A DNA stretch of 64,000 nucleotides from NCBI RefSeq assembly GCF_014635825.1, contig NZ_BMDO01000004.1, positions 186,001 to 250,000 on the forward strand, given 5' to 3'. Within the stretch, counting starts at the first letter, position 1. Every line of letters starts with the position of its first letter. This document shows positions 44,392-53,041 of this stretch, in pieces. This DNA comes from Mucilaginibacter galii. Its GTDB lineage: Bacteria; Bacteroidota; Bacteroidia; Sphingobacteriales; Sphingobacteriaceae. A program made the position numbers and the translations under genes. A model generated the notes under the pieces. It was given only the letters and a program-made list of their open reading frames with translations, did not search any database and had not been told where the DNA came from.

Positions 44392-45255
44392 ATGAAAATC
44401 AAGATAATTTTTACCGCAATTGCTTTACAAGCCGTAACCTATTGCGCTGTTGCCCAAAACAAGGTTATGGTGGTTGCCCACCGTGGAGACTGGCGCAATG
44501 CTCCCGAAAACTCCTTGCTGGCTTTTAAAAATGCGGCCGCCATGGGGGTAGATGTAGTGGAGCTTGACCTGAATAAGACCAAAGATGGTGTCATCGTCAT
44601 CATGCACGATCAAACTATTGATCGTACTACAAATGGGAAAGGCAAACCTGCCGATTATACTTTTGAAGACATAAGCAAATTTGGTTTAAGAAATGGCTTA
44701 GGCCGGGTTACATACAATCATATTCCAACCCTTAAAGACGTTATGCTGGCTATTAAAGGAAAAAAGGTGATGGTTAATCTTGATAAAAGTTATCCTTATT
44801 ATCATGAGGCTTATGGTATACTGAAAGAAACCGGCACGCTTAAACAAGCCATCTTTAAAGCAGAAGTTACCTATGCTGAACTGAAAGAAAAGTACCCGAC
44901 TTTGATAGACAGCATTATATATATGCCCATTGTAAACCTGGATAAACCTGGTGCCAAAAAGATCATTACGGATTATCTTAATAAGATGAAGCCTTTTGCT
45001 TTTGAACTAAATTTTGGCAAGGATACTTCGTCGGTGTTAAAAGATAACCGGTTCATTACTAACACAGGCGCCAGGGTTTGGTTAAACTCGCTTTGGGCAT
45101 CGCTTAACGCCGGACATGAAGATGACCTGGCGGTAGAGCAAGGCAATACCAAAGATAGCTGGGACTGGTTAATAGCCCACGGCGCAACATGCATACAAAC
45201 CGACAGGCCTAAGCAAATGCTTGAATTTTTGAAAAGTAAGAAATTGCATCAATAG
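44392..45255 (+). CDS. Glycerophosphodiester phosphodiesterase, exported (locus C)
   Basis: A 287-residue secreted GDPD: signal peptide ending CAVAQ (about 22), TIM barrel with His30-Arg31 (AHRGDWRNAPENS), Glu57 and Asp59 (VELDLNKTKDG), and His72 (MHDQTIDRTTNG), the full catalytic and metal set. It lacks the insertion of the locus A GDPD, so the two are distinct subtypes. It starts 21 bp after GH92 and closes locus C. Expected product is a phosphomonoester plus an alcohol from a glycerol-, inositol- or sugar-phosphodiester; the precise substrate is inference. Confidence 0.92.
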   Translation: MKIKIIFTAIALQAVTYCAVAQNKVMVVAHRGDWRNAPENSLLAFKNAAAMGVDVVELDLNKTKDGVIVIMHDQTIDRTTNGKGKPADYTFEDISKFGLRNGLGRVTYNHIPTLKDVMLAIKGKKVMVNLDKSYPYYHEAYGILKETGTLKQAIFKAEVTYAELKEKYPTLIDSIIYMPIVNLDKPGAKKIITDYLNKMKPFAFELNFGKDTSSVLKDNRFITNTGARVWLNSLWASLNAGHEDDLAVEQGNTKDSWDWLIAHGATCIQTDRPKQMLEFLKSKKLHQ

Positions 45256-45929
45256 CGGTAGTTACACTAAGTTAATTGTTTGCTGGTCGTAATCAATTGT
45301 TACGTTAAGAAATGATCAAACTGTCTTACCCAAGTGTAACAAACTTCTGTAATTGATATCATTCTTTGGTCAGCCAATCTCAGGCAATATATAGAAGATC
45401 TGATAGCGAAGGTAGTACGTACAAGTTCAAAAGTTCTTGGCTTAGAGCCTCACCATTTTACCCAATTTAAATAGTCTTTTTTCATAGATAAAGAAAAATT
45501 CATAGTAAATATTTTAAAACAGGAATTTTAGTTGTCAAAATAGCTGATTAAAACACACCCTACCAATTCCGTGTTATTGAATACAATATTTATATCCGCT
45601 CCGTACTTATTAGTTCTAATTGAGCGTGAAATGTATCTTTAATTCTTATTGGTTGAAACCACTTCCACATTTTCTTTTCCATCTTCATCCTATATATGGT
45701 TTTTAAAGTTTATTGCAAAGCAATATCTTTCTTGCAATTAAGTGGCAAGCTTTATCACCGGCGGATGATAGGAAGTTAACCGAAGTTATAAATGTCATCC
45801 AGGCAAGGTTCTCAGATCATCTCATTTTTATTTGGGTTAGAGCCTGTTAAAGTAGCCAAAATCAAAACATAAACAATTTTTATAGGTTAAATATAAATTA
45901 CTTTTCTCTATTATTAATTAAATATTCTT
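45256..45929. other. Long gene-free region, 674 bp
   Basis: A/T-rich spacer between locus C and the ferritin-like/catalase pair. No frame with protein-like composition, no tRNA-like fold and no clear terminator was seen. It may carry the stress promoter for the DUF892/catalase pair or an unannotated small RNA. Confidence 0.45.
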
Positions 45930-46481
45930 ATGAAAAAAGAAACGGGTGCCGAACCTAAGTTCACCACCAAAACCTCGCCTAAAGCCGAACCCGCTTTAAA
46001 TGAATTATTTATGGACGGCATTATGGATATCTTTTGGGCAGAAAACCATTTGGTAAAAAACCTTCCTAAAATGATCGAATCTGCAACTTCCGACAAATTG
46101 AAGAATGCTATAACTGACCATTTGGCACAAACCAAAACACACGTAACCCGCTTGGAACAGGTATTTGAAATGTTAGGTGAAAAAGTATTAGCCAAAAAAT
46201 GTGATGCCATGGAAGGCCTTACAAAAGAAGGCGAGGGTATTGTGGAAAGTACCGAAGCCGGTACTGCAACACGTGATGTAGGCATTATTTTGGCTTCTCA
46301 AAAAGTTGAACATTATGAGATTGCTACTTATGGTGGTTTAACTCAACTGGCTAAAACCCTGGGGCATCATGATGTGGCCGAATTGCTGTATCAAACCCTT
46401 ACGGAAGAAAAGGCTGCCGATCAGCTATTGACCGATGTTGCCGAAAGCGATGTGAATTACAAAGCATCTGAAGAAGCATAA
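45930..46481 (+). CDS. DUF892/YciE-like ferritin-fold protein
   Basis: A 183-residue four-helix protein of the DUF892 (YciE/YciF) ferritin-like family: LNELFMDGIMDIFWAENHLVK, LEQVFEMLGEKVL, CDAMEGLTKEGEGIV, QKVEHYEIATYGGLTQLAKTL and VAELLYQTLTEEKAADQLLT, with Glu and His residues suited to bind a di-metal centre. The family is induced by general stress in enterics; enzymatic activity is unproven. A Lys/Pro-rich N-terminal tail precedes the bundle. Only 19 bp separate it from the catalase ATG, so a shared oxidative-stress transcript is likely. Confidence 0.9.
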   Translation: MKKETGAEPKFTTKTSPKAEPALNELFMDGIMDIFWAENHLVKNLPKMIESATSDKLKNAITDHLAQTKTHVTRLEQVFEMLGEKVLAKKCDAMEGLTKEGEGIVESTEAGTATRDVGIILASQKVEHYEIATYGGLTQLAKTLGHHDVAELLYQTLTEEKAADQLLTDVAESDVNYKASEEA

Positions 46482-46500
46482 CCTTTTATTGATCAAAAAT

Positions 46501-48702
46501 ATGGCAACCAAGAAAGTTACAGATAAAGGTGTTGACGCTACAGGCGATACCAAAAAGTTAGATAAAGGTTTACAGGTGGCTAACCTTAAAACAGAAAACC
46601 TGGCCCCACATACGGCTGATTCTACCGGTGAGTTCATGACCACTAATACCGGCTTGAAGATTAATGACGATAATAACTCGTTAAAAGCAGGTGATCGCGG
46701 ACCAACATTGTTGGAAGATTTTATCCTGCGCGAAAAGATTACTCACTTTGACCATGAGCGTATCCCTGAAAGGGTTGTGCACGCGCGTGGTTCAGGTGCA
46801 CATGGTGTGTTTAAGGTTTACGAATCATTGGCCCCGGTAACCAAGGCACTGTTTTTAAATGATACCGAAACAGAAACTCCCGTTTTTGTACGCTTTTCTA
46901 CTGTAGCAGGCTCAAAGGGCTCTACTGATTTAGCCCGTGATGTGCGCGGCTTTGCCGTTAGGTTTTATACCCAGGAAGGTAACTTTGATTTGGTGGGCAA
47001 TAACATGCCCGTATTTTTTATACAGGATGCCATTAAGTTTCCTGATTTGATCCATGCTGTTAAACCCGAACCTGATAATGAAATACCACAGGCTGCATCG
47101 GCACATGATACCTTTTGGGATTTTATCTCACTAACACCCGAATCGGCACATATGGTCATGTGGGCCATGAGCGACCGCGGCCTGCCACGTAGTTACCGTA
47201 TGATGGAAGGCTTTGGAGTACATACATTCCGTTTGGTGAATGCCGAAGGTGTGGCTTGCTTTGTTAAGTTTCATTGGAAACCGTTGTTAGGCGTTCACTC
47301 GGTAGCCTGGGACGAAGCACAAAATATTTCAGGTAAAGACCCCGATTTTCACCGCCGTGACCTGTGGGATGCCATTGATAGCGGCGCATTCCCTGAATGG
47401 GAATTAGGCGTACAAATTGTATCCGAGGAGGATGAATTAAAATTTGAGTTTGACCTGCTTGATCCAACCAAAATTATTCCTGAAGAATTGGTGCCGGTAC
47501 AGCGCGTAGGTAAAATGACACTCAACCGTAACCCAGATAACTTTTTTGCTGAAACTGAACAGGTAGCTTATCACTTAGGACACATTGTGCCGGGTATTGA
47601 TTTTAGTAACGATCCGTTATTGCAGGGTCGTTTATTTTCGTACACTGATACGCAACTAACCCGTTTAGGTGGTCCAAATTTCCAGGAGATACCAATTAAC
47701 CGTCCTGTGGTCCCGGTGCATAACAACCAACGCGACGGCCATATGCGCCAAACCATTAATAAAGGTAAAACAAGTTACAGCCCTAACGCCATTGGTGACA
47801 ATGATCCGCGCCAGGCCACAGCGGCCGAAGGCGGTTTTGTGACTTACCCCGAAAGAATTTCGGCCAGTAAAATAAGAGCACGCAGCAAAAGTTTCTTTGA
47901 TCACTTTAGCCAAGCCAAATTGTTTTTGAACAGTCAGTCTGACCCGGAAAAAAACCACTTGACCGATGCTTTATGCTTTGAGTTAGGTAAGGTAAAGGCT
48001 GTTGCCATACGAGAGCGTATGCTGGTATATCTTACCCAAATAGATAAGGGTTTGGCAGCAGAAGTGGCTTATGCTCTTGGCTTACATATCCCTGAAAAGT
48101 TGGAAAACGAATTGAATCAAAATATCCCGGCAGATGCTGATCCGGCTGATTACGCTTCACTTCAGGTGGAGGCTTCTTTAACTAAATCAGAAGCCTTGAG
48201 CATGGCTAATACCATTAAAGACAGCATTAATACCCGTAAGGTGGCCATACTGGCTGCCGATGGTGTAGATGAAAAATCATTAAACACTGTTAAGGCAGCT
48301 ATTGAAGCAGCTGGGGGTGTAACTGAGGTTATTGCACCACGCTTAGGCTTTTTAACATCGGCTAACGATGAAAAGATCCATGTAGACGAAAGCTTGCTTG
48401 GTGCTGCATCGGTTTTATTTGATGCCGTGTATATTCCGGGTGGATTAAACAGTGTAGCCACGTTAGAAGCAGATGCCGATGCGGTATACTTTTTAAACGA
48501 AGCCTTTAAACACTGCAAGGCAATAGCTGCTGATGACCAAGCCATACAGGTATTAGAAGCTACGTATTTTAGCAAAAAAATGGAAAGCGATGAAGGCGTA
48601 ATTGTAAGTGGTGATGCCGCACAGCTGGCCACATCGTTTATTGATGCCATTAAGCAACACCGTTTTTGGGAGCGCGAAAAGCCCCGTAAAATTCCTGCTT
48701 AA
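46501..48702 (+). CDS. katE: Large-subunit (clade II) catalase with C-terminal DJ-1/GATase-like domain
   Basis: A 733-residue haem catalase that disproportionates hydrogen peroxide. Distal-side residues are present: His94 in RVVHARGSGAHG and Asn167 in GNFDLVGNNMPVFF; the proximal Tyr lies in RLFSYTDTQLTRLGGPNF. After the core (to about 560) comes a flavodoxin/DJ-1-like domain (about 585-733, KVAILAADGVD, VYIPGGLNSV) found only in large-subunit HPII-type enzymes. A TTG in frame at 46489 exists, but ATG 46501 is the better start. It is the second gene of a pair with the DUF892 protein. The symbol is by class. Confidence 0.95.
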   Translation: MATKKVTDKGVDATGDTKKLDKGLQVANLKTENLAPHTADSTGEFMTTNTGLKINDDNNSLKAGDRGPTLLEDFILREKITHFDHERIPERVVHARGSGAHGVFKVYESLAPVTKALFLNDTETETPVFVRFSTVAGSKGSTDLARDVRGFAVRFYTQEGNFDLVGNNMPVFFIQDAIKFPDLIHAVKPEPDNEIPQAASAHDTFWDFISLTPESAHMVMWAMSDRGLPRSYRMMEGFGVHTFRLVNAEGVACFVKFHWKPLLGVHSVAWDEAQNISGKDPDFHRRDLWDAIDSGAFPEWELGVQIVSEEDELKFEFDLLDPTKIIPEELVPVQRVGKMTLNRNPDNFFAETEQVAYHLGHIVPGIDFSNDPLLQGRLFSYTDTQLTRLGGPNFQEIPINRPVVPVHNNQRDGHMRQTINKGKTSYSPNAIGDNDPRQATAAEGGFVTYPERISASKIRARSKSFFDHFSQAKLFLNSQSDPEKNHLTDALCFELGKVKAVAIRERMLVYLTQIDKGLAAEVAYALGLHIPEKLENELNQNIPADADPADYASLQVEASLTKSEALSMANTIKDSINTRKVAILAADGVDEKSLNTVKAAIEAAGGVTEVIAPRLGFLTSANDEKIHVDESLLGAASVLFDAVYIPGGLNSVATLEADADAVYFLNEAFKHCKAIAADDQAIQVLEATYFSKKMESDEGVIVSGDAAQLATSFIDAIKQHRFWEREKPRKIPA

Positions 48703-48710
48703 TTATCAAT

Positions 48711-48773
48711 AACAAGCTTATAACAAAAACAGCCCTGCAAATATCGCAGGGCTGTTTTAGTTATAAGCTTGTT
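48711..48773. terminator. Two-tier bidirectional terminator
   Basis: An inner perfect 13-bp stem (48726-48738 with 48746-48758, GC core AGCCCTGC/GCAGGGCT, flanked by A and T runs) is extended by a second outer 14-bp repeat (48711-48724 with 48760-48773). It lies between the convergent catalase and ankyrin genes and should stop both transcripts. Confidence 0.92.
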
Positions 48774-48775
48774 AA

Positions 48776-49246
48776 CTATTGTAAAAGCTGAATAGCTTCT
48801 TCGTTGTTTTGTTGAACAGCAAGGTCAAGCACCGTTAAGCCTCTCGAATCATGAATGTTTTTATCCGCACCGGCTTGCAGCAAGAGCTTAACTAGGTTAT
48901 TTCGGCCAAACATGGCAGCAAACATTAGCGCCGTGCCGCCGTTACCGTGCTGCAGGTTTAAATCGGCTCCTCGATCTATCAGCAATTTGGCAATTTCAGG
49001 ATAGCCCTTAAAGGCTGAGCCCATAAGTGCTGTGTTGCCGCCCAAATCAGCTGCGTTAACATCAGCACCTGCATCAAGCAGTAACTCTGCAGCCTCATAT
49101 TGCTCATTATAGCAGGCAATGATCAAAGGTGTGTACCCCTTTTCATCTTTGATATTTAAATCAGCACCTTGCTTAATTAATTCCTGTAACACAGCTTTTT
49201 CGCCTTTACGTGCTGCTGGTATAACTAAATTGTTAATAGGGATCAT
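48776..49246 (-). CDS. Ankyrin-repeat protein
   Basis: A 156-residue protein made of about four ankyrin repeats: VLQELIKQGADLNIKDEKGY, TPLIIACYNEQYEAAELLL, DAGADVNAADLGGNTALMGS, LLIDRGADLNLQHGNGGTAL and LLLQAGADKNIHDSRGLT. No signal peptide or catalytic domain, so it is probably a cytosolic protein-binding module. Small ankyrin proteins are often coded next to catalases (for example ankB of Pseudomonas, which supports catalase activity), and here it is convergent with one. I take ATG 49246; a TTG in frame lies at 49273. Confidence 0.88.
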   Translation of the reverse strand: MIPINNLVIPAARKGEKAVLQELIKQGADLNIKDEKGYTPLIIACYNEQYEAAELLLDAGADVNAADLGGNTALMGSAFKGYPEIAKLLIDRGADLNLQHGNGGTALMFAAMFGRNNLVKLLLQAGADKNIHDSRGLTVLDLAVQQNNEEAIQLLQ

Positions 49247-49681
49247 GCTTTTATAAATAAGATCCGATACCAATTGTTTTTATCACTGACTTTTTTCTGG
49301 ACGACAAACCCAATCAACATTGAGCGTTTGTTGATTTAATTACATTATAAACATTGTTTAAAGTCAAATCTTTTCGTGCCGTGCTATCGGTTCAAGAATA
49401 TTTTCTTGTCAATACCTTTTCTCACCATTATGATAAATTTAAATTTTACATAACAATAATGATCTTCATTTTATCATGTTTAAATACGATAGGATAGTTA
49501 TGCATGATTTTTTGAATGCAAATTCTGTGAAGTATTTGTGACGTTTTTACGTTAAGTTAATCACAAAACATGTAAATGCTGACGAAACAACGGTAGTTGA
49601 AACAGGAGGTCAGGCACTCAAAAGCGCCTTTTTGAACAGGAAAAGCCTCTTTAATTATAAATAAAACCGCTTTTTGAAAAG
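49247..49681. other. Intergenic region between ankyrin gene and tRNA-Arg, 435 bp
   Basis: An A/T-rich spacer containing the ankyrin gene's promoter and the 3' flank of the tRNA. No gene, clear hairpin or integration remnant was recognised. The tRNA 3' end shows no duplicated attachment site within the window. Confidence 0.5.
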
Positions 49682-49755
49682 TGATCCCATCAGGATTCGA
49701 ACCTGAGACCTACTGATTAGAAATCAGTTGCTCTATCCAGCTGAGCTATGGGACC
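49682..49755 (-). tRNA. tRNA-Arg (anticodon UCU)
   Basis: On the minus strand a complete cloverleaf of 74 nt: acceptor GGTCCCA/TGGGATC plus discriminator A, D arm GCTC..GAGC, anticodon arm CTGATTTCTAATCAG with TCT in the loop, and T arm CTCAGGTTCGAATCCTGA. CCA is not encoded. The anticodon reads AGA/AGG arginine codons. Confidence 0.97.
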
Positions 49756-49867
49756 ATCACATCAAATATTAAGGGAAACCCTAATGTTTTTTGCGGTGCA
49801 AATATGCAAATTTGGGTTGATAAAGGCAAACACAAATAGTCAATATTTTTAATAGCCTTAAGAGGTG

Positions 49868-49875
49868 TATATTTG
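49868..49875 (+). promoter_or_regulatory. Bacteroidota -7 box upstream of the MOSC gene
   Basis: TATATTTG matches TAnnTTTG exactly and ends 18 bases before ATG 49894, predicting a short leader. A T-rich stretch about 20 bases upstream may serve as the -33 element. Confidence 0.5.
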
Positions 49876-49893
49876 CGGTCACAATAATGTCTC

Positions 49894-50721
49894 ATGGCGC
49901 AAATTAGTCAGCTATATATTTACCCGGTAAAATCTTTGGGCGGCATTGCTTTGCAGCAGGCCCAGGTAACCAGCCGGGGCTTACAGCATGACAGGCGCTG
50001 GATGCTGATCGATAACAATAACCGGTTTCTTTCGCAACGCAGTCATGCTCAATTAGCGCTGTTTGCGCTTGCTGTAACTTCAGTGGGGATAGTGGTAACC
50101 TATAAACCAACCCACGCAACTATTACCATTCCATATCAGCCGCAAACTAACGAAAAGATAACGGTGAGTATATGGGATGATAGCTGCAGTGCAACGGTGG
50201 TGAGCGAAGAGGTCAACCAATGGTTCAGCCATATTTTGCAAATCAACTGTCGGTTGGTGTACATGGACGATGATGATCTCCGCCCGGTCGATCCAAAATA
50301 TGCAGCTCCCGGGCTTATTACCTCTTTTTCTGATGCGTACCCTATGTTATTGATAGGGCAATCTTCTTTAGATGATCTGAACGGCCGCTTAAGTCAGGCG
50401 GTTTCTATGGATCGTTTTAGACCTAATATGGTTATTAAAGGTACCGCACCTTACGAAGAAGACAGGATAACTCACTTTACTGCCGGCCATATTAACTTTT
50501 ACGGTGTAAAGCCTTGCGCACGTTGTGTAATGACTACCATTGATCAGGGTACTGCTATTGGTGGTGCCGAACCCTTGAAAACCTTATCCGGCTATCGTAA
50601 AGCCAATAAGAAAATTTACTTTGGCCAAAATCTTATTCATGATGGCGATGGAATAATTAAAATAGGCGACATAATTGAGGTTAAGAAATTAGGTACAGAA
50701 TTAAATTTAAATAGCAACTAA
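49894..50721 (+). CDS. MOSC domain protein with MOSC N-terminal beta-barrel
   Basis: A 275-residue cytosolic protein: MOSC_N domain (about 1-120, ISQLYIYPVKSLGGIALQQA, LQHDRRWMLID) and the MOSC domain (about 130-265) with LNGRLSQAVSMDRFRPNMVI and the Cys-bearing KPCARCVMTTIDQGTA. The family includes molybdenum-cofactor sulfurases and mARC/YcbX-type reductases; the conserved Cys in the second domain is the Mo ligand in the latter. An N-hydroxylated-base detoxifying role (YcbX-like) is plausible. Single gene. Confidence 0.9.
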   Translation: MAQISQLYIYPVKSLGGIALQQAQVTSRGLQHDRRWMLIDNNNRFLSQRSHAQLALFALAVTSVGIVVTYKPTHATITIPYQPQTNEKITVSIWDDSCSATVVSEEVNQWFSHILQINCRLVYMDDDDLRPVDPKYAAPGLITSFSDAYPMLLIGQSSLDDLNGRLSQAVSMDRFRPNMVIKGTAPYEEDRITHFTAGHINFYGVKPCARCVMTTIDQGTAIGGAEPLKTLSGYRKANKKIYFGQNLIHDGDGIIKIGDIIEVKKLGTELNLNSN

Positions 50722-50806
50722 GAATAAATCTACCTTTAAAACAGTTTAATAAAAATAATAATGGGGCAGGAGCCAACCAACCTGCTATTTAAAAGTTATA
50801 ACAACT

Positions 50807-51058
50807 ATGGCTAATTCTTTTGAAATTGATATACCGAGAAAAGATCACCCTATGTCGGTGATAGTACAACGCCGAGAGGATGAAAAATCGGCTAATGTTT
50901 TTGACCTGTATTATTGCGATCAGCTATGCGGCTGTATGTTTCAAAACGAAAACAGCGTGTGGATATATGAACCCCATGCGCATGCAGCATTATTACTCGA
51001 TGCTGAAGAAATACAGCACCTTGGCCGCGAAATTGGCGAGCACTCTTATAATAGCTAA
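50807..51058 (+). CDS. Small hypothetical protein
   Basis: An 83-residue soluble protein with no known domain that I recognise. Composition is protein-like, with three Cys residues (YYCDQLCGCMF) and beta-strand patterns (MSVIVQRRE, VFDLYYCDQ, VWIYEPHAHA), then a helix LLLDAEEIQHLGREIGEH. The start at 50807 follows a typical spacer. The msrA gene begins 64 bp downstream, so co-expression is possible. The clustered Cys residues could bind a metal, which is speculation. Confidence 0.65.
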   Translation: MANSFEIDIPRKDHPMSVIVQRREDEKSANVFDLYYCDQLCGCMFQNENSVWIYEPHAHAALLLDAEEIQHLGREIGEHSYNS

Positions 51059-51122
51059 ATCAGCATATTGTAATTATCAAACAGCATTGAACTATTTAGC
51101 AAAGAGTTTCGTACTTTAAAGT

Positions 51123-51740
51123 ATGAGTAAAATTAAAGTACTGGCATTTGTACTGGGCATAGCTCTCGTAGTTAATGGACTAACTGCCGCCAAAGCACAA
51201 TCTGCTAAAATCGAAAAGGCAACCTTTGGTATGGGATGCTTTTGGTGTTCAGAAGCTATATTTCAGCGTTTAAAAGGTGTGGTGAAGGTTGAATCTGGTT
51301 ATGCGGGCGGCAATTACAAAAATCCTACGTACGAGGATGTATGTACCGGTAATACCGGCCATGCCGAAGTTGTGCAGGTAACATTTGAACCTGAGGTTAT
51401 CTCTTACAAAGAGTTATTGGAAATTTTCTGGAAAATGCACGACCCTACTACGCTTAACCGCCAGGGAGCCGATGTAGGTACACAATACCGTTCCATAATT
51501 TTCTATCATACCCCTCAGCAAAAAACACTGGCCGAAGCCTACAAAACTGAACTGAATAAGGAAAAGGTTTATCCTGATCCAATTGTAACGCAGATAGCAC
51601 CTTTCTCCAATTTTTACGTGGCCGAAAACTACCACCAAAACTATTTTAAGTTAAATGGCCGCGAACCATATTGCCGCATGGTTATTTTGCCAAAGGTTGA
51701 CAAGCTTGAGAAAGTTTTCAAAGCCAAACTCAAACAGTAA
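51123..51740 (+). CDS. msrA: Peptide-methionine (S)-S-oxide reductase, exported
   Basis: A 205-residue MsrA with a hydrophobic leader (VLAFVLGIALVVNGL, ending near AKAQ26), so it should act in the periplasm. Catalytic Cys39 sits in FGMGCFWCSEA; GGNYKNPTYEDVCTGNTGHAEVVQV, of which GHAEV is the key part, and YRSIIFYH are further MsrA signatures. It reduces oxidised methionine in proteins. A second Cys three residues on (Cys42) is common in some subtypes. The resolving Cys toward the C-terminus is represented by PYCRMV. Single gene, followed by a hairpin. Confidence 0.94.
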   Translation: MSKIKVLAFVLGIALVVNGLTAAKAQSAKIEKATFGMGCFWCSEAIFQRLKGVVKVESGYAGGNYKNPTYEDVCTGNTGHAEVVQVTFEPEVISYKELLEIFWKMHDPTTLNRQGADVGTQYRSIIFYHTPQQKTLAEAYKTELNKEKVYPDPIVTQIAPFSNFYVAENYHQNYFKLNGREPYCRMVILPKVDKLEKVFKAKLKQ

Positions 51741-51755
51741 TGTGTTTTTTTAGTT

Positions 51756-51790
51756 GCAATATTTACACTACTTTTAGTTGTAAATATTGC
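51756..51790. repeat. Inverted repeat after msrA
   Basis: GCAATATTTACA (51756-51767) and TGTAAATATTGC (51779-51790) form a perfect 12-bp A/T-rich palindrome with an 11-base spacer. No T run follows. It may be a weak terminator of msrA or an operator for the next gene (ATG 51863). Confidence 0.45.
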
Positions 51791-51862
51791 CTTGCATTAT
51801 AACACTAAATCATTAAGATAAATTAAATTTTTAAATTATTCACCTGGTTATAAACCTTAATT

Positions 51863-52999
51863 ATGATCAATGAGATAGAGCGGCTTAAAGCGGTTAATCG
51901 CTTCAAGAAGTTGGATATTGGTATCAAAAAAGATTTAAATGAATTGGTAAACCTTTTAGCGCAGATATGTAATGTGCCGGTTGCTCTGATAAGTCTTATT
52001 GATGATAAAATGCAATGGTTTAAAGCCAGTGTAGGCACTGGTGATATTAATTGCAATGAGCGAGACCTGTCTTTTTGCCAGGAAACCATATTGCAGAACG
52101 ATATTCTCATTGTTCCTGATGCTGTTAAAGATGAACGGTTTTCAAAACTGCCTATTGTAGCCGGCCCCCCGCATATAAAGTTCTATGCAGGTGCTCCGCT
52201 CATCACTTACGATGGTTATGCCGTGGGCAGCATGTGTATACTTCACGTAGATTCCATTGAACTATCGGAATTGCAGATAAATACAATGAGAGTTTTATCT
52301 AAACAGGTGTTAAATCTGATTGAGCTGAATTGGAGCATGCAAAGCCTGATGGAGCAAAACTTGAGCACACAGCATCAAAGAAGGGCTATTGAAGACTCGG
52401 AGATCAAACTAAAAGCTGTGTTTGATAGTTCGCGCGATATTCATTTATTGATAGGCCGCCATATGGAAGTATTGGCTTTTAATAAAGCAGCTTATAATTA
52501 CATCAAAACCAATTACGGCAAACAATTAAAAACGGGGGCGCATTTGCTTACCGTTACCAACGAGGGCTTTGCCAAGATGACCATTGATAACATTGAACAG
52601 GCACTTAACGGAGAAATTGTTAGCGTAGATTGGTTGGTTAAAACTGCTGATAATGCCGCTAACTGGCTAAACATAATTTTTGAACCTGTTGAAGGCAGTA
52701 ATTCAAACGTAATTGGCGTGGCTATCAATGCTACTGATATTACTTCGAATAAACTTGATGCGGAGCAAATTGAACAGCAAAACGCTGCATTGGAGCGCAT
52801 AGCCACTATACAATCGCATGAGTTGCGCCGTCCGGTTGCTTCATTAATGGGTTTAATTGAGGTTTTAAAGTTAGATGAATCGTGCGTTTACAATAGTTAT
52901 TACCCCATGATGGAAACTACCATTTATGAGTTAGATGATAAAATTAGGGCCATCGTAAAAGAGTCGGAAGAAACGCTTAGTAAAACGTCGGCTAACTAA
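51863..52999 (+). CDS. GAF-PAS sensor protein with phosphoacceptor helix but no ATPase domain
   Basis: A 378-residue soluble protein: GAF domain (about 20-155, VALISLIDDKMQWFKASVG, RDLSFCQETIL, FYAGAPLITYDGYAVGSMCI), a coiled linker, a PAS domain (about 180-290, LKAVFDSSRDIHLLIGRHM), and a C-terminal helical pair with IQSHELRRPVASLMGLIEVL, the H-box of histidine kinases (His319). It ends about 60 residues later, where a kinase would continue into HATPase_c. Only 42 bp separate its stop from the convergent gene, so no broken remainder follows. It may be phosphorylated by a partner kinase, or act as a dimeric sensor. Confidence 0.85.
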   Translation: MINEIERLKAVNRFKKLDIGIKKDLNELVNLLAQICNVPVALISLIDDKMQWFKASVGTGDINCNERDLSFCQETILQNDILIVPDAVKDERFSKLPIVAGPPHIKFYAGAPLITYDGYAVGSMCILHVDSIELSELQINTMRVLSKQVLNLIELNWSMQSLMEQNLSTQHQRRAIEDSEIKLKAVFDSSRDIHLLIGRHMEVLAFNKAAYNYIKTNYGKQLKTGAHLLTVTNEGFAKMTIDNIEQALNGEIVSVDWLVKTADNAANWLNIIFEPVEGSNSNVIGVAINATDITSNKLDAEQIEQQNAALERIATIQSHELRRPVASLMGLIEVLKLDESCVYNSYYPMMETTIYELDDKIRAIVKESEETLSKTSAN

Positions 53000-53041
53000 A
53001 CATAACTAAAAAAGGCGTTTTTTACAGTTAATTATTCTTAG

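Noticed and set aside
49682..49755. tRNA-Arg as an integration site for a mobile element
   Set aside because: No integrase, no duplicated 3' tRNA end, and flanking genes look like core genes.
53008..53029. A-run/T-run hairpin between the GAF-PAS and radical SAM genes
   Set aside because: The stem consists only of A-T pairs around GGCG, too weak to call an intrinsic terminator with confidence.
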